Shown here: one piece after another, positions 12,094 to 24,525 of the stretch
Numbering within the stretch: position 1 is the first letter of the stretch
Layout: every line of letters starts with the position of its first letter
Assembly (NCBI GenBank): GCA_022828595.1
Contig: JAKGHH010000002.1
Coordinates: 81,192,383 to 81,256,382, forward strand
Source: Nelumbo lutea
Lineage: Eukaryota; Streptophyta; Magnoliopsida; Proteales; Nelumbonaceae
DNA: 64,000 nt
Reading direction: 5' to 3'
Made by a program: the position numbers and the translations under genes
Notes under the pieces: model-generated
What the model was told of the DNA's origin: nothing
What the model saw: the letters and a program-made list of their open reading frames with translations, nothing else
Databases searched by the model: none

Positions 12094-14023
12094 TGAAGGG
12101 ATAGGAAATCCATCACATGGACGCCCAAAGATTGCGGAATAAGGGGGCAAATTTCAAAGTTTTTTCTCTCCCTTCAACTGGGAATTGAATTCCCCATTTA
12201 GAAAATCATATTTTCAATGATCATTCTTGAACCATAAACTAAACCAAATCTGAACCAAAAGGAGTAGGGAGAGATAATACCTGATACAGAGAAGTAGTAT
12301 CTCCCAATGGAGGTGTTCATGCCCAAGGAAGGATCCAAAATCTGCTCCCACTGAAGATGGCGCAGTGCAGGGTGGAACAGAATCAGTAGTGTTCTTCCAA
12401 AAGAACTTGACCCTTCTCAAGAATCACCTGAACGGCTTGTGAATACAACTCCCACCAATATTTTCTCCAAAAGATTGGTATCAAGATCCAATCTTGATAT
12501 CTCCCAAGAACTGGAGATCGAACTGTTGTAGGCGGCAGCTGTAGGAAGGAGGCGGCAAGAGAGTATTTGCAGGGTGCAGAATTCTCTCTTCTAGTAATCT
12601 CAGCTTTGAAGACAAGAATCTCTATATTGCTTGCATTTCATGTCTAAAGGCTGCCGCCCCCTTCTCCTTTTATAATCTTAAAGGGATCAGCTCCTAATCC
12701 CATTAGGAGTTGCTAACCCAAATCATATTTGGATTAGAAGTCCCTTTAAGATAAGGGATAACCCTTATCTTATCTGCAAATTAGATCAGCCATCTCCTAA
12801 TCTAATTAGGAGGTTTCTAGATCTAAATCTTATTTAGATCTTGAACTCTCTAAGTGGATAGGGTGTGGGCCCAATCCTATAAGCTGATCCATATCAGAAT
12901 TCGCCCCTTAAGTGACTAATCAAATTATCCCAGTTAGAAATGGGCTTAAGGCCCATTTAAGGTTATGTATTCATTTATTCTTCCAAACTGCTGCCCAGTT
13001 GGGCTTCCTTGTATGGTGTGGGATCCAAACATTGATCTACACATCAGCCACATGGGATTAGCCTAGCCTTTGTTACAAGGCCTGGCCAAATACACTGTTA
13101 TGGATAGTGCACCCCCTGAAACCCATCAGATGGGCTCTATGGGCCCAACACTTACCCTAAGTGGTCCTTGGGCCAAGCCACCTTGTAACACCCATGGACT
13201 GTGGGCAGATGCAAGATTAGCCCCTCAGGCATCATCCTCAATCTTACACTTAACCTCTCAGCCCATAATGATCACACACTGCCCGACAAGAGAAGACCTC
13301 TCCCTCGGCTACAAGGAACATTGTTGCACTCTCTTCTTATATGGATCCTAGGAATTAAAACCTTTTGCAAATCATTTTGAAACCATAATATACATACTTT
13401 TATATCTCATATAAAATATATTTTGCAAAAACAAATCTCAACGATTGAAATTTGAAATCGGCTGCCGGCAGTCTTGGTTTCCATCAGAGAGAGTGCATCC
13501 CTGATCATTAGCTTTGTCTGACAAAGGGGCTGATCCTGTCACTATGATCACCCACTCAGATGAATTCTCAGACTGTCCCGACATACCCAGGTTTTGACTC
13601 CCGCTAAGGATCTCACTGATTGGTATATCAAAGATAGCTCAATCCGACACCTAGTGCAGTATCATAATCGAGTCTAGGGTTCGGTGTAACTTTCCAGTTT
13701 TGCCCATCAATCTCCAAGGTCCAGGGCAATACTGGAAATCTGGTCCAGTTCAAAGATTCAATTAATCTTACACTGTAAGTGCCTAGGGTCTCACCCCCGT
13801 AGCTGAGACAAGCCACCCCAATCGAGTTGGTGGCACCATAGTGTCAGCCTTGTCAGGATAGGTCTCCCCAGACTGATCCACTGGCTGTGAACATTCTAAT
13901 CTAACACGAGTCTCATTAAGTGTCCAGTTTAAGGGTATTACACAGAAACATACCAAAGGGAACATGAATCAAATATGCACTTTTATTCATTTACAATCAA
14001 AGGGTATTACCCACTGTCTAAAA
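12094..14023 (-). repeat. Copia solo LTR, minus strand, TSD TGATG
   Basis: On the minus strand it starts TTTTAGACAGTGGGTAATACCC at 14023 (family TGTTAGACA with the second base changed) and ends ATCCCTTCA at 12094. The TATA box is TATAAAA (plus-strand 12668-12674). The target-site duplication TGATG is at 12089-12093 and 14024-14028, and the leader sequence reads through without it. About 30 bp near the LTR start are missing compared with the other copies. Confidence 0.93.
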
Positions 14024-14544
14024 TGATGAACTCTCTAAAGGCCTTCCATCATTAGCATAAAGATGGTTCCTTTAGTAATGAGGAAACACACCATAAATTG
14101 GGCTATCCATTTGCTGTTGTATCTGTTGGAATGTTTTATAAGATGATAGGGGCGTCATAGACCAATGTGGGAGGGGCCCATCCTAAAATGGAAGACTCTC
14201 TCACGGTACCTTGGTGTTCACGAATGTGATGGGTGAGCACTCATTGGACATAAATGTTTAACCTAAAATGGCAATGAATCTTGTCTGATAGAGGCCAAAG
14301 GGAAAGCTTATACGATGAGTGGATATGATCCTTCATAGAAAGGTGGTGGGGTTATGCAACAGAAACAGTTGGCTCCATGCACCCTATGTGATTTCCCACA
14401 TTTCTAGAGACACAATTCGTAGTCTCCATCATTGAGATAGGACGGAAATCTCAGAGATGAATAAATGGAAATGGAACATAGATTAAAAGCCATATCTATG
14501 TAGATAACATGAATCAAATTAGGTTGTTTTTCTTTATATCAGAA
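14024..14544 (+). other. Copia untranslated leader, second part
   Basis: Continues the leader from 12093, matching 59850-60380. It ends at the gag start codon (ATG at 14545). No ORF of its own. Confidence 0.8.
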
Positions 14545-15330
14545 ATGGCAAATGGATAATTCACTAAACTATTGGATGACAACAAACTTAAGGTCCAAAT
14601 TTTGCTGACTGGTATTGTAACCTTATGCTGGTCCTCACTTCAGAGAAGTTGGACAAAGTAGTTAAGAATCCTGCCCCAGAGCATTCGGGAGATAGGGCTT
14701 CTGAGGCCCGTATGAGGGACTACCAGGAATGGGAAGAGAAAAATTCCTTAGCCCACTACTACATCATTGCCTCCTTGGATAATCCGATACAGCGATAGTT
14801 CAATCAGATCGAATTGCCCAAGGATATCTTGGATAGTTTGAGGATGATTTATGAAGAGTATAATCGTTCTACTCGAGAGAATATCTTGAAATAGTTCATG
14901 ACCGCGCAGATGTCCAAGAAACAATAGGTTCATGACCATTGTCTAAAGATGATGGGTTATATTAATGAACTTGAGGCTCCTGGATCCGGGTTGGACCATG
15001 TAACCAAGGTAGATGCCATCTTAAATTCTCTGCTTCCATCCTTCAATTAGTTCATCATGAACAACAACATGAATAAGCTAAATGTTAGCATTTAGGAACT
15101 CAATAATATGTTGCAGAGAGCCAAAGAACTGATAAAGAAGGATGAGCTCATTGCTATGCTTGTTGAAGCCAGCAAATCGAGCAAGAAGAAGAGGAAGGAA
15201 AAGAGAAAGCCTTAGAAGAAAGCTACAAAGTCTAAGAAGTAGAAGAAAGACAAAGCATCAGATTCTTGTCACTTTTGCAAGCAGACCGACCACTGGAGGA
15301 GGAACAATCCTTAGTACCTGGAATCCAAGA
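14545..15330 (+). pseudogene. Copia gag remnant
   Basis: The capsid/nucleocapsid part of the Copia polyprotein, which would package element RNA into particles. The ATG at 14545 is followed by the start seen at 60381, then frameshifts and many stops. The conserved gag core lies near 14700-15150. A basic lysine/arginine-rich stretch near 15180-15245 precedes the zinc knuckle. The CCHC knuckle (15268 onward) has lost its last cysteine, replaced by Asn. Non-functional. Confidence 0.85.
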
Positions 15331-17733
15331 AACAAGGTAATTTCGAATCCGGTGTCATAGAAACCAATGCGTGTAACTCACTGCAGGGGTTCAGGATAAG
15401 CATAAGACTGAGTGACGAAGAAGTAACTCTTTACTTGGGGACATCTGCAAGTGTTGCAGCTACAGCTATAGGAACTATAGAGTTAACTTTTAGAGAATGA
15501 ACTATTGTACTAAAAGATTGTCTTTATGTATAGAATTTGAGAAGAAATTTGATATTTTGTTTTCTTTAGTAATATGATTACTATTAAAACAAATAAAAAA
15601 TTCCTCGCATACGGAGAACTTGAGATTGGTCTTTATGTTCTCCATCCTTCTCTGAAAACTAACATAACTGAAACTTTGTCGAGTGACATCCCCAATAAAA
15701 GAACCCATGATACAGTTAATCCCACGTGCCTGTGGCATTATTGACTTGGCCATATTAACATAGATCGTCTCACACGGTTGGTAAAGGATGGTCCTTTGGA
15801 TTTTCTAACTATAGAAGATCTTCCAACCTATGAACCTTGCCTTTAGGGTAAGATGACGAAACGACCATTTAACAATAAGCCTGAAAGATGTACGGGCACA
15901 CTTAACCTTATACATACTGATGTATGTGGTTCCATGAGTTTTAGAACACGTAACCAACATGCTTATTTTATAAGATTCACTAATGATTACTATCGGTATG
16001 GTTACGTGTACTTAATGAGACACAAGTCCGAATCATTTGAAAAGTTCAAAGAGTTCAAATAAGAGGTTGAGAAACAGTTAGGGAGAAAAATTAAGACCCT
16101 TTCGATCGGATTGAGGTGGCGAGTATCTCTCTAACGAATTTAGGGACTACTTGAAGGTCAATGGATAGTATCACAACTAGCTCCTTCTGCTACACCATAA
16201 CTAAATGGTGTGTTAGAGAGGAGGAACCGGACTTTATTGGATATGGTCCGATCACTTCTCGTACACTCAGAGTTTCCCACATCCTTTTGGGGTTACGCAT
16301 TAGAGACTGTGATATACGTGCTGAACCAAGTTCCAACCAAATCAATTCTAAAGACTCCATATGAGCTTTGGACCGAAAAGAAACCAAGTGTAAGACACTT
16401 GAAGATTTGGTGTTGTCCGACACATGTTAAAAGAATGAGTGCGGACAAATTGAAATACAAGACTAGTCATTGCCTATTTGTAGGCTACCCCAAAGGTTCT
16501 GTGGGTTACCTATTCTATGACCCAGGAGAACAGAAGGTGTTTTGTAGTCGAAATGCTCATTTCTTGGAAGATGATTACATCCTGAACAATCATCGTCAGG
16601 AAGTTGTTCTTGATGAAGATAGCTCAAGGATAGTGGGAGGTGTCCCACAAGCTCTAGGTAATGACCAACCTAGAAGATCTACCTGGGTTTCCAGGCCTCC
16701 AGTTCATTTCGGCTATGACCAGGATAGTTACTTGGTGGAAGCTATGACCAATGAGGAGGATCCCATGACTTATATGGAAGCTATGTTGGACATACATTCC
16801 TTGAAGTGGGTAAATGCCATGAGAGCTTAAATGGAAAAATGAAGACCAATGGAGTTTGGACTCTAGTAAATCCACCCCTGAGTTTAAAGCAATTGGTTGC
16901 AAATGGATCTATAAGAGGAAGAAGGGCCCCAATGGTAAGGTTGAGACCTACAAGGCTCATCTTGTGGTGAAAGGGTATACTCAGAAAGAGGGAATCGATT
17001 ATGAGGAAACCTTTTCATTGGTGGTCATGCTTAAATCCATTAGGATCCTGCTAGCTGTAGCAGCATACCATGATTACATTATTTGGCAAATGGATTTCAA
17101 AGCTACATTCCTGAATGGAGATCTTAGTGAAGATATCTACATGCAAGAACCGCAAGGTTCCATAGCTGCAGGTCACGAACAAATGGTATGTAAATTAAAT
17201 AGATTGCAGGCCAACCCAGGGCAGGAGCATTGGACTGTTGTGAAAAACATACTAAAGTACCTTCGAAGGACAAAAGAGTTTTGTCCAGATGATAGAAAGT
17301 CTACATCTGGGTATGTTTTCACAATAGGATCGTGTGTTGTTTACTGGAAAAGTAGCAAATAGGGGTCCACGGTTGATTCCACAACCAAAATCGAATACAT
17401 TGCTATAAGTGAAGCTGCCAAAGAAGTCGTATGGATGAAGAATCTCATTCATGAATTAGGAGTAGTCCCATCCAGCACAACACCCATTCCATTGTTGTAT
17501 GACAACACTAGAGCTATTGATCAGGCTAAGGAGCCATGAGCCCACATTGATAGGAAGTACCATGTACTGTGGAAGATAGTTTTAAGAGGGGACGTCCTGA
17601 TTCAGAAGGTAGCATTAGTGGAGAATGTAGTAGACCCATTAACTAAGCCACTGACATTGAAAGTGTTTGAGAAACACGTGGAAAGCATGGCACTCCGGCT
17701 TATACCAAATTGGGCCAAAGTGTAAGTGGGAGC
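15331..17733 (+). pseudogene. Copia pol remnant with two internal deletions
   Basis: Order: protease, integrase, RT, RNase H. The protease active-site region is deleted (sequence jumps to the NSLQGF stretch near 15375). The integrase zinc finger has a Cys-to-Tyr change (LPTYEPC near 15826-15846). The catalytic core with its HTDVCG motif (near 15913) is followed by stops; the long open piece 16210-16830 covers the end of the core and the linker. RT starts near 16800, and 16856-17362 is open. However, about 540 bp including the YVDD box are missing at about 17203, and another ~60 bp of RNase H at about 17284, compared with 62700-63850. The polypurine tract AAGTGGGAGC ends it. Confidence 0.9.
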
Positions 17734-19531
17734 TGTTAGACAATGTATGCCCTTAGCTCTAATCAAAATGATGTACCTTATAACATTTAAGGTAAATGAA
17801 TAAAGTACATATTTGATTCATGTTATTGTGGGGTGTTTCTGTGTAATACCCTTAAACTGGACACATATAAGACTTGTGTAAGTTTAGAATCTTCACAGCC
17901 GTTAGATAAATCTGAGGAGATTTATCTTGCTAAGGCTGACACTGATGTGCCACCAAGTTGGTTGGGGTAGCTTGTCTCAGCTGCCAGGGTGAGACCTGAG
18001 GTACATGTAATGTGTGTTTTCTTGAAACCCTGAACCGGACCAGAATTCCAGTATTGCTTTGGACCTTGGAGATAGATGGGAAAAACTAGAATGTTACACC
18101 TAACCCCTATACTCGATTATGGTACTGCATTAGGTGTCGGATTGGGCTATCTTTGATATGCCAATCAGTGAGATCCTTAGAGGGGATCAAAACATGGGTA
18201 TGTTGGGGTAGTCTAAGAATTCACATGAGTGGTGATCATAGTGATAGGATCAGTCCCTTTGTTGGACAAAGTGAATGATCAAGGACTGCATTCTCTCTGA
18301 TATGGAAACCAAAACTGCCGACAGTCGATTTCAATCGTGTTTGAGATTTGCTTTGCAAAATATATTTATATCAATATATATTTATATATATATTATGTTT
18401 TATGGAAAGGTTTGCAGAAGGGTTTAATTCTCGAAATCCATCCGAGCAGAGAGTGCAATACTATACCTTACAACCAAGGGAGAGGTCCTTTCTTGTCTGG
18501 CAGTGTTTGATCATTAAGGGCTGAGAGGTTAAGTGTAAGATCATTTAAGGTTATTATACCTGATGGGCTAATCTCACTTAAGACTATTGTCCTTGGGCCT
18601 TCATAAGATAGTTGGACTCAATCACCATTTTGTATAAATGTTGGGCCCATTAAGAGCCTATACTGATGAAATCATGGATTCACTATATTTATAAGTGTAT
18701 TCAGCCATGCTTTGTCACAGAAGCTAGGCTGGACCCATATGGATTTTTGATATCAATGTTGGAGTCCCATGCCATACAAGGAGAGCCAAGTTAGCCAACA
18801 ATTAATAAGGGACGTGAGCCACCTCCTTAACGGGCCTAAAGCCTAAAGATTAATTGGATTAATCAACATGAGTGAATTTGGGTATGGATATGAATTTGGA
18901 TCAATAGATAAGGGTAAGAGGATAAGTCTTATCCACTTAAAGGGTCCAAATCCAAATAAAGATTTGGATTAGGAAACTCCTAATTAGATTAGGAGAGCAT
19001 CTCTTTAAGCTATAGAAATAAAGGAGGGCGAACTACTCTACTTTTACACACTGCTCTCAGTTCTCTCTCTCCTTCTACTCTTGCCACCTGAACCCTAATT
19101 TGACCTCCATTCTTGAACTAATAGAGATCAGTTCTGATTCTGATTTTTTTCAAGAAAATATCAGATCTAATTCATGTTCACCTCCCTTGCTTGATCCAAG
19201 CTGTTGGATTGTAGTTCTTGCTAAAGGACTACATTGCTGAACCTGCTCTATCTCAAGCTGCGTTGTATTCAGTGGAAGCGGGTTTTGGTACCATCTTTGG
19301 GCGTGAACACCTACTTTGAGAGCTACATGTTTGGATTTGGTATCAGGTATTGCTCTCTTTTTTTTTTGGTTTCAGATCTGGTCCGGTTTGGTGCAAGAAT
19401 GATCCTTGAAAAATGCAGTTTTTCTAAAATTGGGAATACGATTCTCGAAAGGGAGAAAATAAATTTTTGAAATTTCACCCAGACACCCTACATGGTTCGG
19501 CGATCCATATGATGGATTTCCCCTTCCCTTA
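17734..19531 (+). repeat. Copia 3' LTR (third element)
   Basis: Begins TGTTAGACAATGTATGCCC after the polypurine tract. It is recognisable to the terminal segment GATGGATTTCCCCTTCCCTTA. The middle (18550-18900) is strongly diverged and the TATA region is altered (CTATAGAAATAAAG near 19010). The last bases differ from the family CCCTTCA, and the sequence changes to a PMD-type repeat at about 19532. It pairs with 8934-10850 by position, but the two are rather different, so a true pair is likely rather than proven. Confidence 0.82.
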
Positions 19532-20112
19532 CTATCTTTTCGGCTGAGCGATGGCGGGAGACTAGTAATCATTTTACTTTGGTCTTTGATGATGTCATTT
19601 GGGCTTCCAAACTCATGCAGGGATTCTACAAGAGGGTGATGCCCAAAAATGCTTTGTGCTTTCTACTTCCATTCCTTCTTTGAGTCCATTGTGTTCCTTG
19701 TGCTCATCTAATTTTCCCTTTCTGATTTCTTTTCTTCTTTAATTTCTTCATATAATCCATTCTCAGTAATGGATCCCCTTGTTTAGAAGAAGTCGGAATG
19801 TCCATTTGTTGATATTGTTAGGGTCATGGACACTACGGAGGGGAGTTTGATGCCATATAGGCAAGGAATTGATGTGTTTTTACAATTGTTCAAACCACTC
19901 TGTGTCATTCTAGTTTCATGAGCCAAGAACTATTGATTCGAGGTCACTGGTGAACTACTCTTGTTGGGCATTCTGCATATTGGAAAATCCTATGTTCTGC
20001 CAGTTACTCTGAGATGCTAGGCTTCTTCATTTCATTGATTGTTTTCTAGATCTTCCTGGCAAGGAAGGGTCAACTATGTAAAGCCTATTCTATAGCATTG
20101 GTGCTATTATAC
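19532..20112 (+). pseudogene. PMD-type extra ORF, N-terminal fragment
   Basis: Matches the PMD-bearing repeats at 34180-34565 and the minus strand of 48023-48540. It holds the region before the start codon (ATGGATCCCCTTG near 19770), the N-terminal part with several stops, and the first residues of a plant mobile domain (VKPIL then HWCYYT, 20087-20112). The Athila-like LTR cuts it at 20113. The protein's function is unknown. PMD proteins are known from plant transposable elements and a few host genes. Confidence 0.65.
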
Positions 20113-21388
20113 TGATAGAGTGCAAAGTGTATATATTAATTGTAGATAATTCACTTTTATTTTGATAGAAATGGTGCTTAATTTATAAATTCTATTTAAA
20201 TTTCATATTCAATGAAACCAAATTGATGTTGTAGGTACGATGGGCTTGGAATTGAAGAATTGAATACCAATTGGTGGAAGCCTCAATCTATGGCGCAAGT
20301 TGAAGTGAAGAGAAGAAGCTAGACGGCGAACAAAGAAATGAGCGAATTGCCAGGCGGATTCACCCCAAGAATTTCCTTTTATTTTGGAAGGATAAGATGG
20401 TAGATTTGATCCATATCAGGATTCCTATTTTTGTGCTAAGAAGAGGAAGTTGTTTAGGAGAATTCAAATCCTATCCTATAGGAGATAATCTATAGGAAAC
20501 CCTTATCATTCTAGTATATATAAGGAGAAGGGTTCCAAAAGAAAAGGACACATAGAGGAAGGCGGCGGAAAAGGAGAAGGAGACAAACAAGGAGCTTGAT
20601 GGCAACAGGGAGAAGAGAAGCTCACCGATCTCAACCTCAAGGGCGACATCATGAGTTCTTTCTTGTACCTTGTTTGTTTAATTTCCTTTACCATGAACTA
20701 GTTATTTGTAGCTAGGGCTATGGAAAGCCTAACCACGACCATGGATTGATTTTTATTTAATTTAACCAAGTTGTTTTTATTTTCATATTGCCTATGAGTT
20801 ATTATGCGCAATGCAATTAGGAGCTTGGCTACCTCTTAGTTGATTTGATTTATGTGAATGAATCGGAAGGGGAATTCATATAGCAGACTAAATAATTCAT
20901 AGTGTGAATCGATTGGTACATTGGAATATATATGCATGATTCATCTGATGATATAGGTTTTTCATAAATCTTTGTGCACTTTCTATCTCGTGAACTCTAA
21001 TAGAGTAATCGAAAGGTTACTTGATAGAAGTAGGTTTGATATATCCTGGAAGGGAATATTAAACAAATTAGGAAGAACTTCAGCTTATGAAAATAATAAA
21101 TTATCTTGGTTAATGTAATAAATTGATGTTCATTGGAATGGTTAGGTGGACCAATAGTCATGGCGCTTTCAATTAGATCATTGCAAGCTCAGTCATTGAT
21201 TGCCTTTGTTTTTATTTCTTTTATCTTTAATTTTCAGTAGTTAAAATTGCTAGATCCAAAATTCGGTTGTCCAAATAATTAAGGGAAACTATAGTTTTAG
21301 TACTTATTTTGTTAAATCCTCGTGGGAATGATATCCTTATACTACTTGATAACTAATGCACTTGATAGGGTTATATAACTATACCTTA
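20113..21388 (+). repeat. Athila-like 5' LTR
   Basis: Starts TGATAGAGTGCAAAGTG, as at 31044 where it follows a polypurine tract. It ends just before the tRNA-Asp-type primer site. TATA box TATATATAA at 20515-20523. Length about 1.28 kb; the exact right end is uncertain by a few bases. By eye, the first ~250 bp differ from the 3' LTR (31044 onward) at about one base in twenty, so the insertion is not recent. Confidence 0.88.
20515..20523 (+). promoter_or_regulatory. TATA box of Athila-like 5' LTR
   Basis: TATATATAA followed by GGAGAAGGG. The 3' LTR has the matching TTATATAAGGAGAAGGG at about 32899. Position about 400 bp into the LTR fits U3/R of a plant gypsy element. Confidence 0.6.
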
Positions 21389-21395
21389 AAGTTTT

Positions 21396-21413
21396 TGGCA
21401 TTGTTGTCGGGGA
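21396..21413 (+). other. PBS resembling tRNA-Asp
   Basis: TGGCATTGTTGTCGGGGA resembles the complement of the plant tRNA-Asp 3' end (TGGCGCCGTTGCCGGGGA) with a few transitions. This primer is typical of Athila and other Tat-clade gypsy elements. A second copy is at 24405-24422. Confidence 0.8.
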
Positions 21414-21516
21414 TTTAATCCTAAAATAATATTAGAACTTTTTAACCTTGGTTAATTTGGATTTTACTCTTTATTTAATGTGTTCAAATTCTTGCATTGA
21501 TCAGATTAATTAGTTT

Positions 21517-22935
21517 ATGACACGCACTAGAGGCAAAGAACTAGTAGAATTCAACCCTGAAATAGAGAGAACCCTTCGCATACTGCAAAGAGCCAACAAA
21601 AGTAAAGAGAGAGAGAAGGTTGAAGAAGGCGAACCAGCAGATGAAGTTGAGGAAGAGATGGTAGATGAAGCAAATCGAACTCTTTTGGACTATGCTTGTC
21701 CAACAATTGATGGGGCTACTTCTAGCATCAGCAAGACAATGATTCAAGCCAATAATTTTGAGATTAAGCTTGTGATTATCCAAATGATCCAAACAAGTAT
21801 TCAGCTTAGTGGGTTGCCGAGTGATGATCCTAATGCACACATTGTTAACTTCCTAGAAATATGCGACACATTCAAGCATAATGGAGTTAGAGATGATGTT
21901 ATTAGGCTTAGATTTTTCCATTTTCATTACGTGATAGAGCTAAGGATTGGCTTAACTCACTCCCTGCAGGAAATATCACTACTTAGAACAACTTGATTCA
22001 AAAATTTTTTGCTAAGTATTTTTCTCCCTCTAAAACAACAAAATTAATCAATGACATCACTACTTTTGTTCAACTAGAGAGAGAATCTTTGTATGAGGCG
22101 TGTGAACGATTTAAAGAGATGCTTAGGAAGTGTCCTCACCATGGAATACCAGTTTGACATCAAATTCAAACTTTTTTATAATGGTATTACTCCATCCAAT
22201 CGCTTCATTATTGATGCAGCTATAGGAGGCACAATCATGAGGAAAACTCCAGAGGAAGCCTATGATCTAGTGGAAAAGATGGTATCAAATAGTTACCAAT
22301 GGAATAATGACCGAGCTGATCGAATGGGAGTGCATCATCTAGATTCTTTTTCAGCTTTATCTGCTCAACTTGCTACTTTGAATAAAAAATTAGACAATCT
22401 TAGTGTTGTAGCAATAAATGTGTCATCTTGTAATCCATGTGACGTTTGTGACCAATTGGGACATACAAGGTGGAGGAGTCATCTGTATTTTCATGGAATA
22501 ACAACCAACAAAAAGCACCCATGGGATTTCAACAACCGCTGCCCCCACAAGAAAAGAAGGGAAATTTAGAAGACATGATTTCTAAGTTCATTAATACTGT
22601 TGAAGCAAAGCGTCAAGATCACAAAAAGAGATTCTTAAATCAAGAGGCATCTATTAAGAACTTAGAAGTTCGTGGGGTAGATCGTGAACATGTTGTCAGA
22701 AAGAAGAGAGGGACAACTGCCTAGCAATACAGAGAAGAACCCAAGGGAGCAAGTGAATGCCATTGCCTTGAGAAGTGGAAAGACTATTGGCGAGATCAAG
22801 GATGATGATCAAAAAGTTGAGGTAGCCAATTCACAATTGGAGATCAAAGGGAGTACACCTAAACTAAATTTAGATGCTATTAAACTTCCTCTCCCCTACC
22901 CTAAAAGAGTTTTGAAAGCTAATTTGGATAAATGA
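21517..22935 (+). pseudogene. Athila-like gag, copy 1
   Basis: Gag of a Ty3/gypsy Athila/Tat-clade element, the structural protein that would form the particle. Starts MTRTRGKELVEF at 21517. The retrotransposon gag domain spans about 21800-22330 (the DDVIRLR motif near 21892). A 1-bp loss near 21916 shifts the frame, and copy 2 has the identical loss. The block 21966-22425 is diverged from copy 2. A cysteine-rich stretch (CNPCDVCDQLGHTRW) lies near 22430-22475. The TGA at 22933-22935 is also shared. Confidence 0.88.
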
Positions 22936-24067
22936 TTCAAAAAATTTCTAGAGGTGTTTAGAAAAATACATATTAACATTCCTCTTCTTGATGTATTGTC
23001 ATAGATGCCAAGATATGCCAAATTATTGAAAGAGGTGATGTCAAATAAAAGGAAATGGAAGGAGTGTGAAATGGTGAAACTTAACGAAGACTGCTCAACA
23101 ATTCTTCAAAATAAATTGCCCCCAAAGCTCAAGGACCCAGGGAGTTTTTCTATTCCTTGCACAATAGGAGATATTGAGTTTGAGAAAGCTTTATGTGATT
23201 TAGGTGCTAGTATAAATCTAATGCCATATTCTATTTTCGAAAAACTTGAATTGCATGAACTAACACCTACTACTATTACCTTGCAATTAGTTGATAGAAT
23301 TATTAAATATCCTAGGGAATAGTGGAAGATGTTTTAGTCAAAGTGGGCATTTTATTATCCCTGCTGACTTCATTATGTTGGATATGGAGGAAGATAAAAC
23401 AATGCCTTTGATTTTGGGGAGACTTTTTCTTGCTACTGGCAATGCTTTAATTGATGTGCAAAAAGGTCTACTAAATCTTAGGATCAATGGTGAAGAAGTA
23501 GTATTTAATGTATTCAAGACAATGAAGTATCCTAACTCAATTGAACATGAAATATATGTAATCGATTGCATTGATGTTTGGGCAGCTGAAATCAACGCAT
23601 CTAAATTAGTTGATCCTTTAGAATGCTGCATTCATAATTCTTGTGAAAACGTGCATGTCTTGGATGAAGAAATTAAGGAGGTTTTGAACTATTTGGAGGC
23701 TAGTCAAGAAGGGTTCAAGCCAAGACAAGGAAAATTTTTACCACTGGATGGACCAACCTCTATCAAGAAATTGCGACCATCCATTGAAACATCTCCAACT
23801 TTGGAACTTAAACCTTTACCTTCTCATTTGAAATATATATTTTTGGGAGAAAGTTCCACCTTACCTGTGATTATTTCTTATAATTTGATAGGTCTTCAAG
23901 AGGAAAAGTTGGTAAGGGTGCTCAAGCAACATATATTGGCTATCGGATGGAGCATCGTCGACATAAAAGGGATTAACCCTTTGGTGTGCACACACAAAAT
24001 CTTGATGGAAGAAGGCTGCAAACCCAAGGCACAACCACAAGGAAGGTTAAATCCTAAAATGCAATAG
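22936..24067 (+). pseudogene. Athila-like protease and linker, copy 1
   Basis: Contains the aspartic protease with the active-site motif CDLGASINLMP (near 23193-23225), the Athila-type D-L-G variant of D-S/T-G. A frameshift from a lost G and a lost T at about 23315-23352 breaks it; copy 2 is intact there. The TAG codons at 23002-23004 and 24065-24067 are shared with copy 2. The protease would cut the polyprotein. Confidence 0.88.
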
Positions 24068-24070
24068 GTA

Positions 24071-24397
24071 ATGAAGATAGAAATTCTTAAATGTCTCAAA
24101 ACAGGTATTATCTATCCTATCTCTGATTCATCATGGGTAAGTCCTATTGAAGTTGTGGCAAAAAAAGGTGGGACCACTATAATTTTAAATGAAAATAATG
24201 AATTGACTCCCACAAGAACAATAACTGGCTGGAGGGTGTGCATAGGCTATAGGAAATTGAGTGAGGCCACTAGGAAAGATCATTTCCTTTTGCCATTTAT
24301 TGATCAAATGATAGAGAAACTTGCAGGACATGAATATTACTATTTCTTAGATGGTTACTCTGGTTATCTTCAAGGACATGAATATTACTATTTCTTA
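24071..24397 (+). pseudogene. Athila-like RT, N-terminal stub at the duplication junction
   Basis: RT begins with IYPISDSSWVSPI and continues to the FLDGYSGY motif (24347 onward). It is then cut at 24374. A 25-bp piece (AGGACATGAATATTACTATT and five more bases) is repeated at 24373-24397, and the sequence returns to the PBS. No catalytic FMDD box is present in this copy. Confidence 0.9.
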
Positions 24398-24525
24398 AAG
24401 TTTTTGGCATTGTTGTCGGGGATTTAATCCTAAAATAATATTAGAACTTTTTAACCTTGGTTAATTTGGATTTTACTCTTTATTTAATGTGTTCAAATTC
24501 TTGCATTGATCAGATTAATTAGTTT

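Larger units (their letters stand above)
21389..24397 (+). repeat. Tandem partial duplication, copy 1 (Athila-like)
   Basis: The segment from the PBS through gag, protease and the first ~100 RT codons is followed by a second copy at 24398. The offset is 3,009 bp at the 5' side (21517 versus 24526; 22684 versus 25693) and 3,011 bp after two 1-bp losses near 23320-23350 in copy 1. The copies look identical over 21389-21965 and almost all of 22430-24374, but about 35 differences lie between about 21966 and 22425. The copy ends at 24374, then repeats 25 bp (24325-24349 = 24373-24397) before jumping back to the PBS. Confidence 0.95.

Noticed and set aside
20108..20112. TATAC as target-site duplication of the Athila-like element
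   Set aside because: The right end near 33745-33755 is eroded and no TATAC follows, so no duplication can be claimed.
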